Shown: piece after piece, positions 14,830 through 22,038 of the stretch
Numbering within the stretch: the stretch's first letter is position 1
Layout: each line of letters opens with the position of its first letter
Assembly: GCA_050253535.1 (NCBI GenBank)
Contig: JBFWIW010000041.1
Location: forward strand, 1 to 28,029
Length of the DNA stretch: 28,029 nucleotides
From: JBFWIW01 sp050253535
Lineage (GTDB): Bacteria > Bacillota > Clostridia > Oscillospirales > Oscillospiraceae
Reading direction: 5' to 3'
Translations under genes and position numbers: made by a program
The notes under the pieces: generated by a model
The model's database searches: none
Told to the model about the DNA's origin: nothing
Seen by the model: the letters and a program-made list of their open reading frames with translations, nothing else

Positions 14830-15069
14830 AGCCTGGGGCTCATTAAATCTGCTCGGGGCAAGTGAATCGCCCCGGCATCAAGATCAGGCCTGATTTACAA
14901 AATGGACAATATCTTGCTGAAGCCATGGATGGATACCGATCATAATGTTCGCTGGAAGCAAAAGAGACAATAACGAACAAGTATAACAATTTAACATTGA
15001 CGCCCGTACCGGTGCCGTTCATTGCGGCCGTCGAGATCGAGGTATCCGGTCCGAACTAAATAAGTGTCA
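14830..15069. other. Spacer with a possible gene remnant
   Basis: No complete gene is supported in these 240 bp. There is a CGGGGC/GCCCCG hairpin near 14850-14873 and a 12-nt perfect palindrome ATCAGGCCTGAT (14883-14894). A 37-codon open stretch (14946-15056, ending in a stop at 15057-15059) has coding-like composition near its end (FIAAVEIEVSGPN) but no start codon or ribosome binding site. It may be the tail of a decayed gene. Confidence 0.3.
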
Positions 15070-15098
15070 TTGACAAACCGTAGGGCATAGTATATAAT
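15070..15098 (+). promoter_or_regulatory. Promoter of the riboswitch-ATPase unit
   Basis: Consensus TTGACA (15070-15075), 17-nt spacer and consensus TATAAT (15093-15098). The transcript would start near 15105, about 55 nt before the aptamer. Confidence 0.9.
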
Positions 15099-15157
15099 TA
15101 CTAATGTATCTCTTTGCACTGCATTACACCCTCTTTTGAGGATGCGAGTTCAACAGT

Positions 15158-15256
15158 ACAAACTGAGCAGGCGATGAACCTTACCGCAGGGGAGGTCATG
15201 GGGCCGGGCCGCCGAAGGGCGGCAGCAGATAGTGTTTTCACATCTGTGGGACAGTA
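15158..15256 (+). ncRNA. NiCo (czcD-type) riboswitch aptamer
   Basis: The sequence fits the NiCo riboswitch as I remember the consensus. It runs ACTGAGCAGGC (P1 and junction), a P2 ATGA..CC/GGTCAT pair, GCCGGGC, a P3 GCCGCC-GAAG-GGCGGC hairpin, the GCAGCAGAT junction, a P4 CAGAT/ATCTG hairpin (15225-15246) and the terminal TGTGGGACAGT that closes P1. P1 is ACTG (15162-15165) with CAGT (15252-15255). The class binds Co2+ and Ni2+ cooperatively, and later work reports response to Fe2+. P2 has a one-base bulge and a longer loop than textbook examples. It precedes a P-type cation ATPase, so it fits metal-induced efflux. Confidence 0.9.
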
Positions 15257-15281
15257 GTAATGTTCCCACGGGTGTTTTTTT
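15242..15281 (+). terminator. Riboswitch expression platform terminator
   Basis: ATCTGTGGGA (15242-15251) can pair with TCCCACGGGT (15264-15273) with two G-U pairs, followed by GTTTTTTTCT. The 5' arm of this stem is the 3' strand of aptamer P4 and the conserved TGTGGGA junction, so aptamer and terminator cannot form together. Metal binding should therefore prevent termination and switch the ATPase on. Confidence 0.85.
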
Positions 15282-15367
15282 CTACCCTATTGGGGCTTAC
15301 AAACTGTAAATGGAGTGCCATAGAGCTGCCATACGTGTCTTAGGACAATATAACGGAGGTAACTTAT

Positions 15368-17896
15368 ATGACAAAACACTCTGATATGGCGGGACTTACT
15401 TCCGCCGAAGCGAAGAGATTGCAGGAACAGTACGGCAAAAACGAACTGACGCCGCAGAAGAAGGAAAGCTTTTTAAAAAAAGTGCTCCACATCATCTGCG
15501 AGCCGATGTTTTTGCTGCTTATCGTTGCTGCAGTCATTTATTTTATCCTGGGTGAGGCGCGGGACGGTGCCATTATGCTCATTTTTGTCATCGGGATAAT
15601 CAGCATAGACGTCATACAGGAATGGAAGACAGATAAGACGTTAAGTGCGCTCAAGGATCTGTCTGCGCCGCATGTGACAGTCATCCGCGACGGGCGGGAG
15701 CAGACAATAGGAAGCTCCGACCTTGTCCCGGGAGATCTCATGCTCATATGCGAGGGCGTAAAGATACCGGCGGACGGCGTTGTTGTAAAATGCAACGATC
15801 TATGCGTGGATGAATCCTCGCTGACCGGCGAGGCGGAAGGCGTTTGGAAAGTGACGGAGGATGCGGCTGAACCGTCTGATGATTATTGGCGGCGCGATTA
15901 CTGCTATGCCGGAACGCTTGTTACGCAGGGCTTTGCCACTGTCCGCACAGATAAGATAGGCGGCGCGACGGAGTACGGTAAGATCGGAAAAAGCGTCGCC
16001 TCAGCGCCCGAAGAAGCGACCCCACTCCAGAAGCAGACGGGAAGGCTGGTCAAAACCTGTGCCGGTATTGCGGGCGTTCTCTTCGCTCTTGTCGGAATTT
16101 TCACCTACTTAAACATACCGGACCACCCGATGCGAAGCCGTATCATAGAGAGCATCCTGTCAGGCATAACCCTGGCGATGGCGATGATCCCGGAGGAGTT
16201 TCCGGTCATCCTCACGGTGTTTTTGTCCATGGGCGCGTGGAGGCTCGCAAAAAAACAGTCGCTCGTCAGAAAACTCCCGTCGGTAGAGACGTTGGGCGCG
16301 GTTTCGGTTCTCTGTGTCGACAAGACAGGTACCATAACGATGAACCGTATGGCCGTCGAGGAGACATGGGCCGTCTCGGACGAGGATACTCTGGTTGAGA
16401 CGATGGGTCTCGGCTGCGAGACAGAGGCCTATGACCCCATGGAAAAGGCCATGCTGGAATACTGTGAAAAGCGCGGCATAACCCGCGAGCACGTCTTTGG
16501 CGGCGAACTCATAACTGAGTACTCGTTTACGAACGAGCTCAAGATGATGGGCCACATCTGGCGGCACGACGGCGAAATAATCATCGCCGCGAAGGGCTCG
16601 CCTGAGCGCATACTCACCGTGTGCGAACTCTCCGACTTGGAGAGAGAGGCCGCCGAGGTAAAAATAGACGAGATGTCCGCGAAGGGTCTCCGTGTAATTG
16701 CCGTCGGCATACAGAAACCAAAAACGGAAGAAGCTATCCCGGACGACATCACAAAATGTTCACTGACGCTATGCGGCCTCGTTGGCCTCGCCGACCCGCC
16801 CAGAGAGAGCGTCAGGCGCGATATCGAGATATGTAATAAGGCCGGTATCCGCGTTGTTATGATAACGGGCGACAACGGGAAGACAGCCTCCGCGATAGCA
16901 AAAAAAATCGGTATGCCGAACACGGACAAAATAATAACCGGTGACATGCTTAACAAGATGCCGGACGAAATTCTGCGCGAGCGTGTGAAGAATGTCAGCA
17001 TATTCTCCCGCGTTGTGCCTGAACACAAGATGCGTATCGTGAAGGCGTTCAAGGAAAACGGCGAGATAGTGGCCATGACGGGCGACGGAGTAAACGACGC
17101 GCCTGCACTCAAATACGCCGATATCGGCATAGCGATGGGCAAGCGCGGATCCGAAGTCTCGCGAGAGGCCGCAGATCTCATACTCATGGACGACAACTTC
17201 ACAACTATAGTCGAGACAGTCCGCGACGGGCGGCGTATTTATGACAACATCCGTAAAGCTGTGGGCTATGTGTTCACCATCCACATCCCGATAGCCTCGT
17301 CGTCGCTTCTCGCCCCGCTTCTCGGGATTGCTCCGGCGGCGCTCTTTCTCCTACCGCTGCATGTAGTACTGCTGGAGCTCATAATAGACCCGACCTGTTC
17401 GATCGTTTTGGAGCGCCAGCCGGCTGAGACGAATGTAATGGAGCGGCCGCCGCGCAACCCGCGGGAAAAGATGCTGACAGCGAGCCTTCTCACAAAAAGC
17501 ATTACGCAGGGCGTCGTAATTTTCGCCGCATCCTTCGGCGCATATTATATTACGCTTTCTCAGGGCGTTTTCGACGTAATGGCACCGCAGGCGCGCAGCA
17601 TGGGCCTTTCCATAATAATGTTGGCAAATCTGTTCCTGGTCCAGGTGAACAGCTCCGACCGAAACTTCGCCGTGCAGTCTATGAAGCTGCTCCTGCGCGA
17701 CAAGGTCATGTGGGCGGTCAATATCTTAACCATTCTGGGTCTTCTTGTGATCCTCTATACGCCTCTGGCGGGCATTTTGAAGCTCGCGCCGCTCTCATTT
17801 TCCCAGTTTTTTATTAGTATTGGCGTGGCGGCCGCATCGGTGTTGTGGTTTGAAATTATAAAGCTTATAAAATTATTTAATATATTGAAGAAATAG
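15368..17896 (+). CDS. P-type metal cation-exporting ATPase under NiCo riboswitch control
   Basis: An 842-residue P-type ATPase in the inner membrane, with a typical order: N-terminal cation ATPase domain (TSAEAKRLQEQYGKNEL), two helices, the actuator loop with TGE (T153-E155, LTGEAEG), helices 3-4, phosphorylation site D318 (CVDKTGT), the nucleotide-binding domain, TGDGVNDAPA, then six C-terminal helices. The fold is that of the PacL/P2 family usually annotated as calcium pumps. Two ion-site motifs differ: helix 4 has P275-E-E-F-P (not PEGLP), and helix 6 has D674-P-T-C-S (not the DGLPA of calcium pumps). With the riboswitch upstream, I infer export of Fe2+, Co2+ or Ni2+. ATG has CGGAGGT upstream. 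Single-gene unit; the next gene has its own promoter. Confidence 0.92.
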   Translation: MTKHSDMAGLTSAEAKRLQEQYGKNELTPQKKESFLKKVLHIICEPMFLLLIVAAVIYFILGEARDGAIMLIFVIGIISIDVIQEWKTDKTLSALKDLSAPHVTVIRDGREQTIGSSDLVPGDLMLICEGVKIPADGVVVKCNDLCVDESSLTGEAEGVWKVTEDAAEPSDDYWRRDYCYAGTLVTQGFATVRTDKIGGATEYGKIGKSVASAPEEATPLQKQTGRLVKTCAGIAGVLFALVGIFTYLNIPDHPMRSRIIESILSGITLAMAMIPEEFPVILTVFLSMGAWRLAKKQSLVRKLPSVETLGAVSVLCVDKTGTITMNRMAVEETWAVSDEDTLVETMGLGCETEAYDPMEKAMLEYCEKRGITREHVFGGELITEYSFTNELKMMGHIWRHDGEIIIAAKGSPERILTVCELSDLEREAAEVKIDEMSAKGLRVIAVGIQKPKTEEAIPDDITKCSLTLCGLVGLADPPRESVRRDIEICNKAGIRVVMITGDNGKTASAIAKKIGMPNTDKIITGDMLNKMPDEILRERVKNVSIFSRVVPEHKMRIVKAFKENGEIVAMTGDGVNDAPALKYADIGIAMGKRGSEVSREAADLILMDDNFTTIVETVRDGRRIYDNIRKAVGYVFTIHIPIASSSLLAPLLGIAPAALFLLPLHVVLLELIIDPTCSIVLERQPAETNVMERPPRNPREKMLTASLLTKSITQGVVIFAASFGAYYITLSQGVFDVMAPQARSMGLSIIMLANLFLVQVNSSDRNFAVQSMKLLLRDKVMWAVNILTILGLLVILYTPLAGILKLAPLSFSQFFISIGVAAASVLWFEIIKLIKLFNILKK

Positions 17897-17914
17897 TCAT
17901 CAAAGTGGTATAAT
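17885..17914 (+). promoter_or_regulatory. Promoter of the aldo/keto reductase gene, spanned by a dyad
   Basis: TTGAAG (17885-17890), 18-nt spacer and consensus TATAAT (17909-17914), overlapping the last codons of the ATPase gene. TCAAAGTGG (17900-17908) and CCACTTTGA (17932-17940) form a perfect 9-bp inverted repeat around the -10 and start site. This is a possible repressor operator or the ATPase terminator; there is no T-run after it. Confidence 0.65.
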
Positions 17915-17956
17915 CTATGTGGAAGAAAAACCCACTTTGACGAAAGAGGTGACACT

Positions 17957-19111
17957 ATGAATTACCGCACTTATGGAAAACTAGGTTATGAGGTCTCAAC
18001 CCTCGGGCTGGGCTGCATGCGACTGCCGCGTACATATGACGGCAGCAATAAGGCCGAGGTGGACCGCGAAAAGGCATATGAGATCATACGCTATGCAGCC
18101 GCACACGGTATTAATTACTTTGATACCGCGCTCACCTATCACAATGGCGACAGCGAAAACGTCCTGGGTGAGGCGTTGGAGGGTGGGCTTCGTGAAAAGG
18201 TTAAGATAGCGACAAAGCAGCCGTTTGCCAATATGAAGCCAAACGGAGGCCCGCGTAAAAATCTCGAGGAGACTTTAAAAAAGCTCCGCACCGACCACAT
18301 CGACATTTATCTTATTCACAACATCCAGGCGAAGGATTGGGAAGATATAAAGCGCGCAAAGGTTTACGATGAATATCTGAAATTCCGCGAAGAGGGGCTT
18401 ATCAAAGCCATCGGCTGTTCAATTCACGGCGATTTCCCGCACTTCAAAAACGTCATTGGGGAATATCCGTGGGACATGGTGCAAATACAGCAGAATATCA
18501 TCGATTCGGATAAAGAGGTCACGGAGGAGGCCATAAAGCTTGCGGGCAAAATTGGCTGCGCTCTTGTTATCATGGAGCCTCTGCGCGGAGGCGGTCTTGC
18601 GAACGCGCCCAGAAAAGTGCGGGAGATATACGATTCGTACCCGGTAAAACGCCCGGCGTACGAATGGGCATTCCGACATGTTGCAAATTACCCGCAGGTT
18701 AGCTGCATTTTGAGCGGTATGACCACGCTCGATCAGTTAAAGCAAAATATCGAGATCTTTTCCATGCCTGATATGGTTCCCCGTTGCCTTACGGAGACTG
18801 AGAAAACGATTATTGAGGAGGCGAAGTCGGCTTACAAATCTCTCGCTGCCATACCATGCACCGGCTGTGAATACTGTATGCCGTGCCCAAAGGGCGTGAA
18901 TATTCCGAGGACGTTTGCCACCTATAACGCCGGCATAATGTTTGAGGATTTTGATCAGCCGAAGAGGAGCTATATGTACCAGTCTAAATACAGTGAGGGT
19001 GCAGACAACTGCGTAGCGTGCCACGCCTGCGAGAAAAAGTGTCCACAGAATCTTGATATAGTAAATAATCTCAAGACGGCGCATAATGCGCTCAGGGGCT
19101 GGATCGAGTAA
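17957..19111 (+). CDS. Aldo/keto reductase with C-terminal ferredoxin-like domain
   Basis: A 384-residue protein. Residues 1-~285 form an AKR TIM barrel with the catalytic tetrad D56, Y61, K87 and H121 (FDTALTYHNGD; IATKQP; DIYLIHN), which reduces carbonyls with NAD(P)H in typical members. Residues ~300-384 add cysteine motifs CTGCEYCMPCPKGV and CVACHACEKKCPQNL, as in two-cluster Fe-S domains. This AKR plus 4Fe-4S class is common in Clostridia and suggests electron exchange with ferredoxin or flavodoxin. Its physiological substrate is not known. ATG follows GAGGTGAC. The stop codon is the first three bases of a 46-nt palindrome. Confidence 0.92.
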   Translation: MNYRTYGKLGYEVSTLGLGCMRLPRTYDGSNKAEVDREKAYEIIRYAAAHGINYFDTALTYHNGDSENVLGEALEGGLREKVKIATKQPFANMKPNGGPRKNLEETLKKLRTDHIDIYLIHNIQAKDWEDIKRAKVYDEYLKFREEGLIKAIGCSIHGDFPHFKNVIGEYPWDMVQIQQNIIDSDKEVTEEAIKLAGKIGCALVIMEPLRGGGLANAPRKVREIYDSYPVKRPAYEWAFRHVANYPQVSCILSGMTTLDQLKQNIEIFSMPDMVPRCLTETEKTIIEEAKSAYKSLAAIPCTGCEYCMPCPKGVNIPRTFATYNAGIMFEDFDQPKRSYMYQSKYSEGADNCVACHACEKKCPQNLDIVNNLKTAHNALRGWIE

Positions 19112-19154
19112 TTATAAGGAGAGTCCGGCGTACGCCGGACTCTCCTTATAATTA
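19109..19154. terminator. 46-nt perfect palindrome, bidirectional terminator
   Basis: A 22-nt arm (19109-19130), TA, then its exact reverse complement (19133-19154), with core GGAGAGTCCGGCG. The TAA stop of the aldo/keto reductase is its first three bases, and the ligase gene ends 32 nt beyond. With a 4-nt loop (GTAC) it makes a 21-bp RNA stem in either direction. The A/T-rich outer arms replace a long T-run. Confidence 0.8.
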
Positions 19155-19185
19155 CGGGGTGTCTAAATGTCATCTGTCAAAAGGG

Positions 19186-21459
19186 TTACAGTCTGTTTCT
19201 CTGTATTTTACCACTTATGGTCTTGGGCAGATCCTCGCGGAACACGATTATACGGGGGTATTTGTATGGCGCCGTGTGCTTTTTGACGTAGTTCTGTATT
19301 TCCTTTTTGAGCGTCTCGGTCGGCTCGGTGCCCCTTGTGAGGACGATGCTCGCCTTGACTATCTGGCCGCGTATCTCGTCCGGCTCTGGGGATACGCCGC
19401 ACTCCAGTACATAGGGGAGCTCCATAATGACGCTCTCTATCTCAAAGGGTCCTATGCGGTAACCGGAAGACTTTATGAGGTCGTCTACCCTGCCGACATA
19501 CCAGAAGTAGCCGTCCTCATCCCGCCACGCGGTGTCGCCGGTGTGGTAATACCCATCATGCCACGCGGTTGCAGTTTTTTCTTCATCGAGATAGTAGCCG
19601 CAGAATAGGCCGCAGGGTTTGTTTTCCCTATCTGCCCTTATGACGATTTCGCCAGTTTCACCAAAGGGGACGGATTTGCCGTCCTTGTCAACGAGGTTGA
19701 CATCAAACAGAGAGGTGGGTTTTCCCATGGAGCCCGGCTTCGGCACCATACCGACGAGGTTTGCGATGGAGAGAGTGGTCTCTGTCTGACCGAACCCCTC
19801 CATAAGGGAAAGTCCAGTCGCCTTTTTGAACTGGTTGAACACCTCGGGGTTTAGAGCCTCGCCTGCTGTAGTAGCGTGCTTTATGCAGGACAGGTCGTAC
19901 TTTGAGAGGTCTTCCTTAATCATGAATCTGTACATGGTTGGCGGGGCGCAGAAGGTGGTTATATTATATTTCGCAAACATCGGCAGAATGTCATGCGCGT
20001 CAAAACGGTCAAAATCATAGGTGAAGATTGCCGACTCGCAAAGCCATTGCCCATAGAACTTACCCCAGAGCGCCTTGCCCCAGCCGGTGTCGGATATCGT
20101 AAAATGGATGCCGTTGGGGTCGACGCAATGCCAGTATTTTGCGGTTATAAAGTGACCAAGCCCATATTTGCAGGTGTGGAGCGCGATTTTGGGATAGCCT
20201 ACGGTACCGGAAGTGAAGAACATGACCGCCGGATCGTCTCCGCAGGGGCTTTCTTCCGTACGCTGGAAGGAGGAGCGGAAAAGGACATGTTCTGAGTCAA
20301 AGTCGTGCCAGCCGTCACGGCTGCCGTTCACGATTATCTTTGTCATGACGGTGGGGCACTCGGAGAGCGACGCTTCGATATATTCCGGGGCGTGACTATC
20401 CGCCGTGCAAACGACTGCATTTACTCCTGCCGCGTTAAAGCGGTAGACGTAATCTTTCTCGAGAAGCTGGTCTGTCGCGGGGATAGCGACGGCGCCTATC
20501 TTGTGCAGGGCCACAAGTACCGGCCAGAACTGATAGTTACGGCGCAGGACTAACATAACCTTGTCGCCCTTCTTTATACCGAGAGATTTGAAATAGTTTG
20601 CTGCTCTCGCAGAGTCGTGCTTCATGTCCTTAAAAGTAAAGCGGCGTTCAACCTTGTTGCGGTCAATGTGGAGCATGGCGAGTTTATCCGGCTTTTTGTC
20701 GGCAAGTGCGTCCACGACATCGAAGGCAAAATTAAAATTATCTTCTTTCTTGAACTTTATAGCTTTTAGCGCGCCAGTTTCGCTCTCCTCGGGCTCGATA
20801 AAATTCTCGTATATGAGATGCTCTGTCTGCTTCGCTGCGACGATGGTCTCGCCGACCTTGTGCTCCTCCGTCTTTTCGCCCGGAAGTACCACGGCGCAGA
20901 AAAGGCAGGCCTCGCCGTCCACCGCGATCATGCCGTGCGGGGTAGAGCTGTCATAATAGATACTGTCTCCCTCACCCAAAACCTCAGTGTGGTCTCCGAC
21001 CTGTACCTTCAGCTTGCCGCTTAAAATCAGGTCGAACTCCTGCCCGCTGTGGGTGGTGAGGTGGATGGGCTTCGTCTGCTGTTCGGCCGAGTAGTCGTAG
21101 CGGACATAATAAGGCTCCGCTATTTTGCTGCGAAAGAGCGGAGCGAGATTCATGATCTCTATCCCGGTCTCGCGCGCCGTTATCTGGCCGGCACCTTTTC
21201 TTGTTACGGTATAGGACGTGAGGTTTGCGCTGCGGCCTTCCATCAGATCGGTTATGCCGACACCAAAGGCGAGCGCACACTTGTGTATGAAAGTGAACGG
21301 GAGGTCAATTACACCGGCCTCATAGTCGCTGTATTCCTGGACCGTAGTATTTGTGAGTTCCGCCATCTGTTCGGCGGTGTAGCCCTCAATTTCGCGCAGC
21401 TCGCGTATGCGGGAGGCGACCTCCATAAGCATACTTGTTGTTGTATTTGAATTTTGCAT
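19186..21459 (-). CDS. HTH (XRE)-cupin-acyl-CoA ligase fusion
   Basis: A 757-residue three-part protein. Residues 12-70 are an XRE-type helix-turn-helix (RIRELREIEGYTAEQMAELTN). Residues 130-190 are a cupin with H133-x3-H137-x3-E141 and H175 as likely metal ligands. From ~215 it is an AMP-forming acyl-CoA synthetase with the phosphate loop FFTSGTVGYPK, EGFGQTETTL, YHTGDTAWRDEDGYFWYVGRVDD and the C-terminal lysine in PKTISGKIQRN. The usual enzyme activates a carboxylic acid to acyl-AMP, then acyl-CoA. HTH-cupin proteins normally bind a small ligand, so this may be a substrate-sensing regulator joined to its enzyme. ATG at 21459 is preceded by AAAGGAGG. It is under T-box control and faces the 2-oxoacid oxidoreductase operon. 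Confidence 0.92.
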   Translation of the reverse strand: MQNSNTTTSMLMEVASRIRELREIEGYTAEQMAELTNTTVQEYSDYEAGVIDLPFTFIHKCALAFGVGITDLMEGRSANLTSYTVTRKGAGQITARETGIEIMNLAPLFRSKIAEPYYVRYDYSAEQQTKPIHLTTHSGQEFDLILSGKLKVQVGDHTEVLGEGDSIYYDSSTPHGMIAVDGEACLFCAVVLPGEKTEEHKVGETIVAAKQTEHLIYENFIEPEESETGALKAIKFKKEDNFNFAFDVVDALADKKPDKLAMLHIDRNKVERRFTFKDMKHDSARAANYFKSLGIKKGDKVMLVLRRNYQFWPVLVALHKIGAVAIPATDQLLEKDYVYRFNAAGVNAVVCTADSHAPEYIEASLSECPTVMTKIIVNGSRDGWHDFDSEHVLFRSSFQRTEESPCGDDPAVMFFTSGTVGYPKIALHTCKYGLGHFITAKYWHCVDPNGIHFTISDTGWGKALWGKFYGQWLCESAIFTYDFDRFDAHDILPMFAKYNITTFCAPPTMYRFMIKEDLSKYDLSCIKHATTAGEALNPEVFNQFKKATGLSLMEGFGQTETTLSIANLVGMVPKPGSMGKPTSLFDVNLVDKDGKSVPFGETGEIVIRADRENKPCGLFCGYYLDEEKTATAWHDGYYHTGDTAWRDEDGYFWYVGRVDDLIKSSGYRIGPFEIESVIMELPYVLECGVSPEPDEIRGQIVKASIVLTRGTEPTETLKKEIQNYVKKHTAPYKYPRIIVFREDLPKTISGKIQRNRL

Positions 21460-21766
21460 GTTGCATCCTCCTTTTAAAAACAAAAAACCCGTCTCAAAGT
21501 TTCCTTTGAGACGGGCAAAATACATTTCCCGCGGTACCACTCAAATTGCGTTAAAAAAACGCCACCTCAAGAACTCAAACAAGCTCATCGCATTAACGCA
21601 GCTTCACGGGAGACATCTACAGGCTTTCGCGTTCGGATCTCCGGCTCGGAAGTGATGGGTGTATGATAAGTCTGCTGCCGGTTTACACCAAATACCGACT
21701 CTCTGAAAAGCATGACATATCCACCGTCTTCGTCACAGCCTTTAATAATAGGCAATTAAATTGTTG
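21460..21766 (-). ncRNA. T-box leader, probable isoleucine (AUC) specifier
   Basis: On the minus strand the leader has the stem I hallmarks: a K-turn-like GTGACGAAGA (21725-21734), the AGAGAG element (21699-21704), a GGTG distal loop (21686-21689) and base pairs GGCT/AGCC and GAAG/CTTC. The unpaired triplet just before the conserved purine and CTTC is ATC (21654-21656), i.e. the Ile specifier. Then comes the T-box core GAGTGGTACCGCGGG (21528-21542), containing TGGT for pairing with the tRNA NCCA end, and a terminator. The antiterminator uses CGGG/CCCG and GAG/CTC around the TGGTACC bulge. T-boxes normally sit before amino acid genes; here the downstream gene is an acyl-CoA ligase. Confidence 0.88.
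21482..21515 (-). terminator. T-box terminator
   Basis: A perfect 12-bp stem, CCCGTCTCAAAG (minus-strand 5' arm, 21504-21515) with CTTTGAGACGGG (21488-21499), GAAA loop, then TTTTTT on the minus strand. Its 5' arm is also used by the antiterminator with the T-box core, so uncharged tRNA would release the block. It ends 16 nt before the ribosome binding site of the ligase. Confidence 0.93.
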
Positions 21767-21771
21767 GCAGT

Positions 21772-21800
21772 AGCATAACACCCAAAAGCGCAATTGTCAA
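21772..21800 (-). promoter_or_regulatory. Promoter of the T-box-ligase unit
   Basis: Minus-strand consensus TTGACA (21795-21800), 17-nt spacer and TATGCT (21772-21777). It diverges from the oxidoreductase operon promoter. Confidence 0.75.
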
Positions 21801-21820
21801 CAGATTTTTTTAGTTCTTTT

Positions 21821-21836
21821 TGCTTAGACCTAAGCA
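21821..21836. promoter_or_regulatory. 16-bp dyad between divergent promoters (candidate operator)
   Basis: TGCTTAG (21821-21827), AC, CTAAGCA (21830-21836): perfect 7-bp arms. It lies between the two divergent -35 boxes (20 bp from one and 18 bp from the other). The HTH domain of the adjacent ligase makes it a plausible binding site. This is inference from position and symmetry only. Confidence 0.5.
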
Positions 21837-21854
21837 GCAGATGTGATATTGTGC

Positions 21855-21883
21855 TTGACAAACGAAAAACTGACTGATATATT
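21855..21883 (+). promoter_or_regulatory. Promoter of the 2-oxoacid:ferredoxin oxidoreductase operon
   Basis: Consensus TTGACA (21855-21860), 17-nt spacer and TATATT (21878-21883); transcription would start near 21890, about 150 nt before the first gene. Confidence 0.8.
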
Positions 21884-21889
21884 TTTTTA

Positions 21890-22038
21890 ATATCGGTAAG
21901 ACCCGATGCGCCGCGACCGGAAAATATCGAAAACGCGCCCTCGATATCGCCAGATCGTGATCTGTTGTCGATGGGCGTTTTATTTTTTACCGGATTATTG
22001 CAGCACTGGGGGGTGTTTGAGTTACGGAAAATTCATTT
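21890..22038 (+). promoter_or_regulatory. Operon leader with an attenuator-like terminator
   Basis: The ~150-nt leader has two exclusive folds. One is ATATCGA (21924-21930) with TCGATAT (21941-21947). The other is a terminator: AAAACG, CCC and TCGA of 21930-21944 with TCGA, GGG and CGTTTT of 21968-21981, an inner CAGATC/GATCTG hairpin and TTTTATTTTTT (21978-21988). A first small hairpin (ATCGG/CCGAT, 21891-21906) precedes. The folds share the 21930-21944 segment, so this looks like an antiterminator/terminator switch. I match it to no known riboswitch class. Confidence 0.6.

Noticed and set aside
14946..15059. 37-codon frame ending FIAAVEIEVSGPN before the riboswitch promoter
   Set aside because: No start codon or ribosome binding site, and no recognisable family. 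At most a gene remnant; mentioned under the spacer entry.
15158..15256. Magnesium M-box or yybP-ykoY assignment for the ATPase leader
   Set aside because: The junction words (GAGCAGGC, GCCGGGC, TGTGGGACAGT) fit the NiCo class, not these.
16429..17202. 257-codon antisense frame in the P-type ATPase gene
   Set aside because: It lies wholly opposite the NBD-encoding part of a clear ATPase and has a serine-rich, non-family composition typical of an antisense shadow in GC-rich DNA.
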